Source: an uncultured Bdellovibrionales bacterium (GTDB lineage Bacteria > Bdellovibrionota > Bdellovibrionia > Bdellovibrionales > UBA1609). Taken from it: DNA of 5,716 nucleotides. The DNA lies in NCBI GenBank assembly GCA_937980625.1, contig CALJPJ010000186.1, forward strand, positions 1 through 5,716. The letters run 5' to 3'. How positions within the stretch are numbered: the first letter of the stretch is position 1; every line of letters starts with the position of its first letter. The position numbers and the translations under genes are program-made. The notes under the pieces were generated by a model. It ran no database searches, was not told the origin of the DNA, and saw only the letters and a list, made by a program, of their open reading frames with translations. Below are positions 1 through 5,716 of the stretch, in pieces.

Positions 1-569
1 CAGAACAATTTTATTTGCAAATCAAAAGTTTAATTCTTGATGACAAAATTGATGAAGCAATTACTTTTTGCTCAACGAACAAAAAAGCTTTACTTGCTCA
101 TGTAACAAAGTCAATTTTAGAAAGATCTGACAGAGATGAAAATAGTATTAATCAAGGTCTAGATATTTCATTATCAGAAATTATACCTTTACTAGGTAAA
201 CGCTTAGGCTACTTATCTATGATAGCTAATGTTGTAACATTGATGGGACTACTCGGTACAATTACTGGACTAATCATGGCCTTTGCCGCTGTTGCTGACG
301 CTGACCCAACCCAAAAGTCTGAACTCCTAGCAAAAGGGATTTCCATGGCAATGAATACAACTGCACTTGGTTTAACAGTAGCCATACCAGTTATGATTAT
401 CTACTCGTTTTTACATACTAAGCAAAATGCACTACTTGAAAATATTGCCGAACAATCATCTAAGGTTATCGATTTGATCACAAACCGGCAATACCATGAG
501 TTTAGTAAAAAACACAACTTTCCAAAAGCACCAAATGAGCTAGATAGTTTAACTGATAAAGCATCATAA
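1..569 (+). CDS. MotA/TolQ/ExbB-family proton channel subunit, 5' end missing
   Basis: Inner-membrane subunit of a proton-motive-force motor; family members form a pentamer around a TolR/ExbD dimer. The frame is open to the left edge (first full codon at position 3), giving 188 visible residues. TM1 and the N-terminus are therefore outside the window, and the TTG at 15 is probably an internal Leu codon. Counting from that codon as residue 1, a cytoplasmic charged region is followed by TM2 (about 66-93) with the family signature GLLGTITG, and TM3 (about 110-133) with NTTALGLTVAIP. The two channel threonines of TolQ/ExbB (T145 and T178 in E. coli TolQ) appear to be present as T82 (codon 258-260) and T116 (codon 360-362). 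A hydrophilic tail of about 50 residues ends the protein. The neighbouring two TolR-like genes point to an AglR-like role rather than ExbB of iron uptake. Family assignment is firm; the specific pathway is inferred. Confidence 0.93.
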   Translation, partial: EQFYLQIKSLILDDKIDEAITFCSTNKKALLAHVTKSILERSDRDENSINQGLDISLSEIIPLLGKRLGYLSMIANVVTLMGLLGTITGLIMAFAAVADADPTQKSELLAKGISMAMNTTALGLTVAIPVMIIYSFLHTKQNALLENIAEQSSKVIDLITNRQYHEFSKKHNFPKAPNELDSLTDKAS

Positions 570-581
570 AGGATAGAAATA

Positions 582-1139
582 ATGAAAAGACAAAGAAGAA
601 GACAATTAACAAGTAATGATAGTGAGGCCACTTTTGAGTTAGACTTAGCTCCAATGCTAGCTCTTATGGTAACACTAATTCCAATCATGTTACTTGCTAC
701 TTCTTTTGTTAAAGTTCGAGTCATTGGCACTGTACTTCCACAAGCCGTTCAAGAAGCGATACAACAAGATAAAGAAAAAATTAGTAAAACAATTACTATA
801 GACTTAAAAATGAACAAAGATGACTTTTTAATAGTTGTTAAAGAAGATGAAAAAGAAATTTTGCAAAAAAAAGTTCCTCCAACTGATGGGAAATGGAATT
901 TTGAAGCCTTACATAGTGCTTTATATGAAGTAAAAAAACAATTTCCAAACAAGTATACAGTTAATCTCTACCCGGCTGAGGCAGTTCCTTACTCAGAAGT
1001 TGTACAAGCTATTGATGCCGCCAGAGAGGCAAAAAAATCAGAAAACGCATTTACTGTATATGATAAAGAAAAAAAAGAAAACATAAAAACTCGGGTAATG
1101 TTTCCGGAAGTTAGTTTTTCTGGGCTCATAGGAGGATAA
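582..1139 (+). CDS. ExbD/TolR-family subunit lacking the conserved membrane aspartate
   Basis: 185 residues with single-pass ExbD/TolR architecture: a basic cytoplasmic N-terminus (MKRQRRRQ), one TM helix at about 23-43, then a periplasmic domain. The periplasmic part has the usual pattern: a strand near 70-88, a helix near 106-120, a strand near 124-130, a helix near 136-150 (PYSEVVQAIDAAREAK), and a closing FPEVSFSG that is typical of these proteins. The signature that normally reads x-P-x-x-D at the start of the TM helix is APMLA here, so the proton-carrying Asp is Ala27 (codon 660-662); the nearest acid is D21, at the membrane boundary. ATG 582 follows an AAGGA about 8 nt upstream, and the gene lies 12 nt after the TolQ-like gene. 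It probably assembles with the next gene's product as a heteromeric stator. The family is secure; a non-protonated structural role is inference. Confidence 0.92.
   Translation: MKRQRRRQLTSNDSEATFELDLAPMLALMVTLIPIMLLATSFVKVRVIGTVLPQAVQEAIQQDKEKISKTITIDLKMNKDDFLIVVKEDEKEILQKKVPPTDGKWNFEALHSALYEVKKQFPNKYTVNLYPAEAVPYSEVVQAIDAAREAKKSENAFTVYDKEKKENIKTRVMFPEVSFSGLIGG
1130..1135 (+). promoter_or_regulatory. Shine-Dalgarno AGGAGG for the GTG start at 1140
   Basis: A full-consensus AGGAGG lies inside the last codons of the upstream gene, where it encodes part of the C-terminal Ile-Gly-Gly. It sits 4 nt before GTG 1140. It decides the start: the next in-frame ATG (1209) would fall inside the membrane helix. 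The upstream stop TAA (1137-1139) abuts the GTG, so the two subunits are probably translationally coupled. Confidence 0.8.
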
Positions 1140-1652
1140 GTGAGACGAGCAGTTGACAAATTTTTAAGTAACAATAAAAAAGGCACCTTTGTACTTCAAT
1201 TAACAGCAATGGTAGACATGTTTACTATCTTAATTGTTTTTTTATTGAAAAGCTTTGACACAAGCCCTGTACAAGTGTCACCAAGCCAAAACATTATACT
1301 ACCGCACTCTTACTCCGTCACAGCTCCTGAAGAAGTATTAAAAGTTGCAATATCAAAAAAATCTATTCTCGTAGATGACAAAGAAGTTGTTATACTCATT
1401 GACGGCAAAGTAAATGGAAAAGATATGGACTTATCAGACCCAAAGTTTATTAAACCACTCTTTGATGCCCTAGATAATCAAGCTAAAAAAACAGAAGAAA
1501 TTTCAAAACACAATAAAGATCATAAATTTGAAGGAAAAATAATTTTACAAGCCGACAAAGGTTTAAGCTATGGAATATTAGAAAAAGTTTTTTATACATC
1601 TTCTATGGCCGGATATACAGATCTAAAATTAGCAACAATTACTTATGAGTAA
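1140..1652 (+). CDS. ExbD/TolR-family subunit with conserved membrane aspartate
   Basis: 170-residue ExbD/TolR-family protein and second TolR-like subunit of the motor. Short basic N-terminus (residues 1-15), one TM helix at about 18-38 with LTAMVDMFTILIVFLL; D26 (codon 1215-1217) matches the protonatable Asp of TolR (D23) and ExbD (D25). The periplasmic part shows the family pattern: ILPHS, a strand KVAISKKSILVDDKEV, a helix near 103-116, a lysine- and glutamate-rich linker near 116-132, then IILQADKGLSYGILEKVF and a glycine-containing turn before the closing strand LKLATITYE. The start is GTG with an AGGAGG immediately upstream, zero bases after the preceding stop, which favours balanced production of the two paralogues. 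It has no OmpA-like peptidoglycan-binding domain, which argues against MotB. Together with the first gene it supplies the expected proton-pathway residues. Confidence 0.93.
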   Translation: MRRAVDKFLSNNKKGTFVLQLTAMVDMFTILIVFLLKSFDTSPVQVSPSQNIILPHSYSVTAPEEVLKVAISKKSILVDDKEVVILIDGKVNGKDMDLSDPKFIKPLFDALDNQAKKTEEISKHNKDHKFEGKIILQADKGLSYGILEKVFYTSSMAGYTDLKLATITYE

Positions 1653-1668
1653 AGGATAACATAATATA

Positions 1669-4611
1669 ATGCTTAGAGAAAAATTAACATTTATAAAAGC
1701 AATCACTTATATTTTAGCTATAAACATAGCTTTGGTTCCAATTATTGATGTTACATTTGCAAAGAAAGAAGACATAATTAAAAAATTACAATTAAAAAAT
1801 GATGATGAAAAGGGAAACGAAATTAAGTCTGCAAAAGCAGAATATTTAATCAGAAAATCAGAAATTAAGGCAATAAACCAATTAAAATCACTTATCAAAA
1901 AAAATCGTGGAAAAAACATCGAACCCGATTTACTCTTTAGACTAACTGAACTCTATATGAGGCGTGTTAAAGCAGAGCGCTTCTTTGAAGTCCATAGGAA
2001 ATCAAATATAGTGGTTGCACTATTACCTAAAATTGTAAAAAAAGCTTCATCAAAAAAATACATAAAAAAATCAATTAAAATATATGATTACATAATGAAG
2101 AAATTCCCTAAATATAGCCAAATGGATGTTATCTTATTTAATAATGCTTTTGCACGGCAAGAGGTTGCTGATTATAAAAGTTCAGAAAAGATTTATTGGC
2201 GCATTATCAAACATCATAAAGACTCTGAGCTTATTCCAGATGCTCATCTAGCTATTGGTGAAATTGCATTTATGGACAAAAGGTTTAAACACGCCTTACA
2301 GCATTTTAATGCAATAAAAAAGTATCCCAAATCTAAAGTTTACCCTTATGGATTGTATAAGTCTGGTTGGGCATTATACAACTTAAATCAAGCAAAAAAA
2401 GGAATTATACAGCTAGAAAAAGTTGTACAGTTTAGTCGTAATTTGAAAGTAAAAAAATCTAATTTTAACTTATTGTCAGAAGCTCTTAGAGATTTAACAA
2501 TTTTTTATCAAGAAGTTTATGAGGCTAAAGACGCTTACACATATTTTGCTAAAGTTGCTAAAACTGATGAGTTAGCTGAGGTTTTACTTCGATTGTCTTC
2601 TATATATAAAGGACATAGTAAATACGAAGCTGTAGATTCCATTTTAGGTGAGTTCAACAATAAACACCAAAACCATGAGAGAACACCTGAGGTGCTGGAC
2701 GAACTAACATGGAATTTTGAAAGTTTACGAAAAAGAGAAAAAGCACAAAGCTACCTTGTTAAACTAGATAATTTTTGTAAAAAAATTAAGGATGAAGATT
2801 GTGACGAGAGAATTTTAGACACGAGTTTAACTCTTGGTCATAAATGGAGAAATTTATGGGTTAAAAATAATAAAAATGAGTTATTTGGTCCGCCTTCAGA
2901 AACAGCATTTAGAATATATTTATCTAGAATGCCATTGAACAAAGAATCGCTAGACGTTCGCTACCTGTTGGCTGAAATGCTCTTTGCGAGAAATAAATTT
3001 CGTGAATCAAGTAATGAATATTTTATGCTAGGTCAAAATGATCTCGACAAAAAAAGAAAACACGACTCTGCTTACGCCTCAATTGTTAGCTTACAAAAAG
3101 CTACAAAGGACAAGTGGAATGAAGAAGATCACAATAACTATAACAAACTCGCCGACTACTACTTAGCAGTATTCAAGTCTGGACAATACCGACTTGACGT
3201 AGAGTTTAAAAAAGCTCTTATTCCATATGAAAAAAATAATTTTGATGTAGCTAAAAAAATATTTTATAAACTAGGAGGCTTATTCCCAACAGAGAAAAAA
3301 GGGTTAAAGTCTCAAGATCTCTACCTCGACATATTAAATAATGACAAAGATTACTCAGGAATAAAAGAATATTCTAAATCACTTATTGGTAAGTCTAAAA
3401 ATAAAAAACGTACTACTGAGCTTCAAAAGGTCTATGAGCAGGCTTACTTCTTACAGATACAGGACATTGAAAAAGCTAGTAATTATATTAATGCATTTAA
3501 TGAATATGAAAAATTTACTAACGAAAACCCAAAGTCTCCCCTTGCAATCAAAGCCTTATGGAACTCAGCCTTAATGCAAGTTAAAAGGAAATTACCACTT
3601 AAAGCTGCAAAGCAATATGAAAAATTTTATAAGACTTACCCTAAGTCACCTGAAGCTAAAGACTCATTATTGCAAGCTGCAAATTTATACGAAGAAATTT
3701 CAGATTTAAAAAACTCAGCAAGAGTTTTGGTTCAATTGTCAAAAATTGACAAAAGTAACTCAACTAAATGGCTACAAATTGCTGCCGAATACTACTACGT
3801 AGAAGAAAAATTTAGCGAGTCCTTAAAACTTTTTAAATCTCTTTCTGAAAGTAAAAACAATAAAATTAAACATAGCGCTGTTGCTAAAATCATTATGATA
3901 ATTAATAATTTAAAAAGAGAGTCTAAAGATATTAAACAAATTCAAGAATTAATGGATGTTATTTATAAAAATGGTAACCTAAATCAAAAGCACTACTCTT
4001 TAATTGAAAAAACGAATAAACTTTATAAACAAAAAAAATATAAAGCAGCAAATAAACTTGCTAACACTATAAATAAGTCATCGACAGACCCATCAATTAA
4101 GTCACAGGCTACTTTTATACAGGCTAATATTGCAAAAATTGCATTGCAAAAGCATAGCCTTAAAACCACAATTGCAAGAATCGCTGATACACTAGAACTA
4201 AAAATCAAACGCTTAGACAATGCACAAAATCTGTATTTACAGACTATTAAGTATGCAAACCCAGAAAATAACGCAAAAGCCATGTATAACTTAGCACTTT
4301 GTTACAAAGACTATATTTCATCACTTGAAAATATGCCTACACCTAGAGGCTTACCCGCTGATCAAGTTCAAGGTTTTAAAGATGAAATTGCAACGATTAT
4401 TTCTCCAATAGAAGATAAGTATGTTGAAACATTACATCAAGCCTACACTTTAGCTAAAAGACAACATAGCTATGACCTTGATTTAAATAATATACGATCA
4501 GAGTTATTAAAACTTCAAGTCAGCCTAAGCTTTGACAGCCTAAGTACTATAAATCCACCTTTATACGAATACGTAGACTTATCAAGGCTTCCAGCAGGAG
4601 GTAAAAAGTGA
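1669..4611 (+). CDS. Large exported TPR protein, gliding-motility/envelope scaffold-like
   Basis: 980-residue lysine-rich, mostly helical protein. A basic N-terminus (MLREKLTFIK) and hydrophobic stretch 11-30 form a signal peptide, with likely cleavage after VTFA at residue 31; an uncleaved anchor is possible. The rest would be periplasmic. Degenerate TPR and TPR-like helix pairs run along the chain, clearest at about 152-255 (including YPYGLYKSGWALYNL), 425-455, 605-690 (two repeats with the NPKSPLAIKALWNSAL and YPKSPEAKDSLLQAA pattern), 700-725 and 855-885. The C-terminal part has PTPRGLP at 890-896. The body has three cysteines (C370, C378, C878); the first two could pair. ATG 1669 has AAGGA 12 nt upstream, a rather long spacing. 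Position after TolQ- and TolR-like genes suggests a scaffold coupling the motor to the cell envelope, similar in kind to TPR proteins of the Myxococcus Agl-Glt system. TPR content is visible; the exact orthologue is not. Confidence 0.9.
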   Translation: MLREKLTFIKAITYILAINIALVPIIDVTFAKKEDIIKKLQLKNDDEKGNEIKSAKAEYLIRKSEIKAINQLKSLIKKNRGKNIEPDLLFRLTELYMRRVKAERFFEVHRKSNIVVALLPKIVKKASSKKYIKKSIKIYDYIMKKFPKYSQMDVILFNNAFARQEVADYKSSEKIYWRIIKHHKDSELIPDAHLAIGEIAFMDKRFKHALQHFNAIKKYPKSKVYPYGLYKSGWALYNLNQAKKGIIQLEKVVQFSRNLKVKKSNFNLLSEALRDLTIFYQEVYEAKDAYTYFAKVAKTDELAEVLLRLSSIYKGHSKYEAVDSILGEFNNKHQNHERTPEVLDELTWNFESLRKREKAQSYLVKLDNFCKKIKDEDCDERILDTSLTLGHKWRNLWVKNNKNELFGPPSETAFRIYLSRMPLNKESLDVRYLLAEMLFARNKFRESSNEYFMLGQNDLDKKRKHDSAYASIVSLQKATKDKWNEEDHNNYNKLADYYLAVFKSGQYRLDVEFKKALIPYEKNNFDVAKKIFYKLGGLFPTEKKGLKSQDLYLDILNNDKDYSGIKEYSKSLIGKSKNKKRTTELQKVYEQAYFLQIQDIEKASNYINAFNEYEKFTNENPKSPLAIKALWNSALMQVKRKLPLKAAKQYEKFYKTYPKSPEAKDSLLQAANLYEEISDLKNSARVLVQLSKIDKSNSTKWLQIAAEYYYVEEKFSESLKLFKSLSESKNNKIKHSAVAKIIMIINNLKRESKDIKQIQELMDVIYKNGNLNQKHYSLIEKTNKLYKQKKYKAANKLANTINKSSTDPSIKSQATFIQANIAKIALQKHSLKTTIARIADTLELKIKRLDNAQNLYLQTIKYANPENNAKAMYNLALCYKDYISSLENMPTPRGLPADQVQGFKDEIATIISPIEDKYVETLHQAYTLAKRQHSYDLDLNNIRSELLKLQVSLSFDSLSTINPPLYEYVDLSRLPAGGKK
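4596..4602 (+). promoter_or_regulatory. Shine-Dalgarno AGGAGGT for the overlapping GTG start at 4608
   Basis: AGGAGGT lies within the last codons of the large TPR gene, encoding its C-terminal Ala-Gly-Gly, 5 nt before GTG 4608. The start overlaps the upstream stop as GTGA (4608-4611), a classic stop-start coupling arrangement. It supports GTG as the true start, because the signal peptide begins there. Confidence 0.8.
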
Positions 4612-5543
4612 TCAAGTTATATACTTTAATTTTTACAACCATCATTCTGACTTCATGTGCCAGCAACAACAAAAAAATTGTGTCTGAGCATAATGAATCT
4701 AAAACTACAAATAAAAACATTGACTTTAATAAAATATTACAAGTTAACACTCTAAAGTTTAAGGCTAAAGAAAAATGCACTGAAGCCAATAAAGATTTAT
4801 CAAAGTTTACCTGGCAAAAAACTGTGAATATAGCAAATACTTGTTTATATAACAAAGAGTACAATCAACTTATTAGTATAGCCAATTTTTTATCTAATAA
4901 CTATAAAAACAATCCTTTTGGTGCATACTTCAAAAGTTATTATTTTATGAGTAAAAACTTAAATTTAAAAGCTTTGTGGCTAATTGATTCAACAATCGAA
5001 AAAAACAGTGATGTTGGCTTATTTCATTATCAAAAAGCTATAATTTTAAATAAGCTCAAGTATACAGGGGCTGCAAAGGCCTCTGCTCAAAAGGCTCTAA
5101 CACTTAATAACAATAATTTTGGTGGTCATTTACTGTTGGGGCAACTTGAGTTACAAGCCGGAAACCATAAGTTAGCGCTAGACCATGCAAAAGTGGCTGA
5201 AAAACTATTTAAAAATAATCTTGCTGTAGAAACTCTATTGGCTGATTTATTTTTTATTACTAAAGATTATAAAAATGCAATTATATATTTAGAAAAAATA
5301 AAAAAGTCAAACAGTGTAAAAAATGAAATCAATTTCAAACTGGCTTATTCTTTTGAAGAGCTTGAAAATAAAAAAATGTCTATTTTATATTATAAAAAAA
5401 TTGAAGCCATAAAAAAATCTAACTTGCTGAGTGTCTATGGTCTTGATGTTAATGAAAAAATAAAAGAAATGGAAGTTGAAGTGGCTAAGGTTTATAGCAA
5501 AAAACGACAGCCTTCAAATAAAAAAATAAAGGATGGTGAGTAA
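4608..5543 (+). CDS. TPR-containing lipoprotein
   Basis: 311 residues. The N-terminus MIKLYTLIFTTIILTSC is a lipoprotein signal peptide with lipobox L14-T15-S16-C17. Lipidation would be at C17; the next residues, Ala-Ser, lack the Asp at +2 that retains lipoproteins in the inner membrane of enterics, which fits outer-membrane sorting if the same rule applies. A polar linker (18-45) precedes a helical domain with two mature-chain cysteines, C57 and C79. TPR-like helices follow from about 103 to 270; the best are 136-168 (LFHYQKAIILNKLKYTGAAK), 170-203 (GGHLLLGQLELQAGNHKLAL), 205-233 and 240-268. The tail is charged and lysine-rich. It is coupled to the large TPR gene by a 4-nt overlap, so the two TPR proteins likely work together. 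It may correspond in role to the TPR lipoproteins of Agl-Glt-type systems such as GltE/AglT, but this is a role comparison, not an established orthology. Confidence 0.92.
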   Translation: MIKLYTLIFTTIILTSCASNNKKIVSEHNESKTTNKNIDFNKILQVNTLKFKAKEKCTEANKDLSKFTWQKTVNIANTCLYNKEYNQLISIANFLSNNYKNNPFGAYFKSYYFMSKNLNLKALWLIDSTIEKNSDVGLFHYQKAIILNKLKYTGAAKASAQKALTLNNNNFGGHLLLGQLELQAGNHKLALDHAKVAEKLFKNNLAVETLLADLFFITKDYKNAIIYLEKIKKSNSVKNEINFKLAYSFEELENKKMSILYYKKIEAIKKSNLLSVYGLDVNEKIKEMEVEVAKVYSKKRQPSNKKIKDGE

Positions 5544-5716
5544 ATGATCAAATTGCTAATTTTATGCTTAATTGCTTGTTCTTGCCAAAGCTTATTTGCC
5601 AAGAAAATCATTTATAGAAAGTCACAAAAAGTTAAGTTTGATGGCTCAGCTGTAGATGGTGTAGCTAGGGCTCCTGATGGATCTTACCTATTACAAAAGA
5701 GGAGTAAAAAGTTTTT
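5544..5716 (+). CDS. Exported protein, N-terminal fragment, function unknown
   Basis: Frame open to the right edge: 57 full codons from ATG 5544, which directly follows the previous stop (TAAATG). AAGGA lies 10 nt upstream at 5529-5533. The N-terminus MIKLLILCLIACSCQSLFA is a signal peptide with probable cleavage at A19 before KK. Residues 9-12 (LIAC) formally match a lipobox, but the signal would be only 11 residues long, so secretion by signal peptidase I is preferred. The mature start reads KKIIYRKSQKVKFDGSAVDG, then a PDGSYLLQKRSKKF segment: basic, with alternating hydrophobic residues suggesting strands. I do not securely recognise it. Its place at the end of a motor and TPR operon suggests a small envelope component, possibly comparable to small Cgl-type proteins of Myxococcus gliding loci (for example CglF), but this is a guess from memory of pattern and context. 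Coding status is well supported by frame, start signal and signal peptide. Confidence 0.8.
   Translation, partial: MIKLLILCLIACSCQSLFAKKIIYRKSQKVKFDGSAVDGVARAPDGSYLLQKRSKKF

Noticed and set aside
15..17. TTG as the start of the TolQ-like gene
   Set aside because: The frame is open to the window edge, and the family needs an additional N-terminal TM helix that would lie upstream, so this is most likely an internal leucine codon of a truncated gene.
401..730. Antisense open frame across the TolQ/TolR junction, and similar antisense frames at 749-952, 989-1186, 1707-1919, 4023-4283 and 4547-4864
   Set aside because: All lie opposite well-supported genes, have no convincing ribosome site or family pattern, and their hydrophobic, Phe/Leu/Ser-rich composition is what the complement of AT-rich, lysine-rich coding sequence gives.
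1..1652. Flagellar MotA/MotB stator
   Set aside because: The partner proteins are short ExbD/TolR-type with no OmpA-like peptidoglycan-binding domain, and there are two of them.
1665..1670. TATAAT resembling a -10 promoter element before the large TPR gene
   Set aside because: It overlaps the ATG at 1669, so a transcript would begin after the start codon, and no -35-like hexamer is seen about 17 nt upstream. It is a chance match in AT-rich sequence.
3386..3574. Short + strand frame inside the large TPR gene
   Set aside because: It is a shifted frame of a continuous TPR coding region with no domain pattern of its own.
4608..5555. Similar first bases of the last two genes (both begin TGATCAA after the first base, giving MIKL)
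   Set aside because: The shared stretch is too short, and both are ordinary basic n-regions of signal peptides; nothing supports a duplicated or regulatory repeat.
5544..5579. Lipoprotein signal with lipidated Cys12 in the last gene
   Set aside because: LIAC matches a lipobox, but an 11-residue signal peptide is very short, and a normal signal peptidase I site follows at A19; kept as an alternative only.
1..5716. RNA genes, CRISPR arrays, insertion sequences, terminators
   Set aside because: No non-coding gap exceeds 16 nt, and no repeat arrays, inverted terminal repeats, transposase motifs or hairpin-plus-T-run terminators were seen between genes.

Overview
The window is one uninterrupted, AT-rich block (about 30% G+C by eye) with every gene on the + strand and almost no intergenic DNA. 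It is open at both ends: it begins inside a TolQ/ExbB-type proton-channel gene and ends inside a small exported-protein gene. Junctions are 12 nt, 0 nt, 16 nt, a 4-nt overlap and 0 nt. No promoter or terminator is visible, so this looks like the interior of a single operon whose promoter lies upstream.

Layout: 1-569, 3' part of a MotA/TolQ/ExbB-family inner-membrane channel subunit; 582-1139, first ExbD/TolR-family subunit, which lacks the usual membrane aspartate; 1140-1652, second ExbD/TolR-family subunit, which keeps it; 1669-4611, a 980-residue exported TPR protein; 4608-5543, a 311-residue TPR lipoprotein; 5544-5716, N-terminus of a small exported protein. The many antisense open frames are shadows.

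One TolQ-like gene, two different TolR-like genes, large periplasmic TPR proteins and envelope lipoproteins together recall the Agl-Glt gliding motility and envelope machinery of Myxococcus (AglR with AglQ and AglS, plus TPR proteins such as GltE/AglT) and its counterparts in Bdellovibrio-like predators. The likely working model, which is inference, is a proton-driven TolQ-TolR-type motor in the inner membrane coupled to periplasmic and outer-membrane TPR scaffolds. No TonB, TolA, TonB-dependent receptor or Pal gene is present in the window, so iron uptake and classic Tol-Pal are less likely, though flanking genes cannot be seen.

The diderm envelope, lipoprotein and Agl-like gene set, with low G+C and lysine-rich proteins, suggest a Bdellovibrionota/Bacteriovorax-like or related former deltaproteobacterial organism. 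This is an inference from style and gene order, not a demonstrated assignment.
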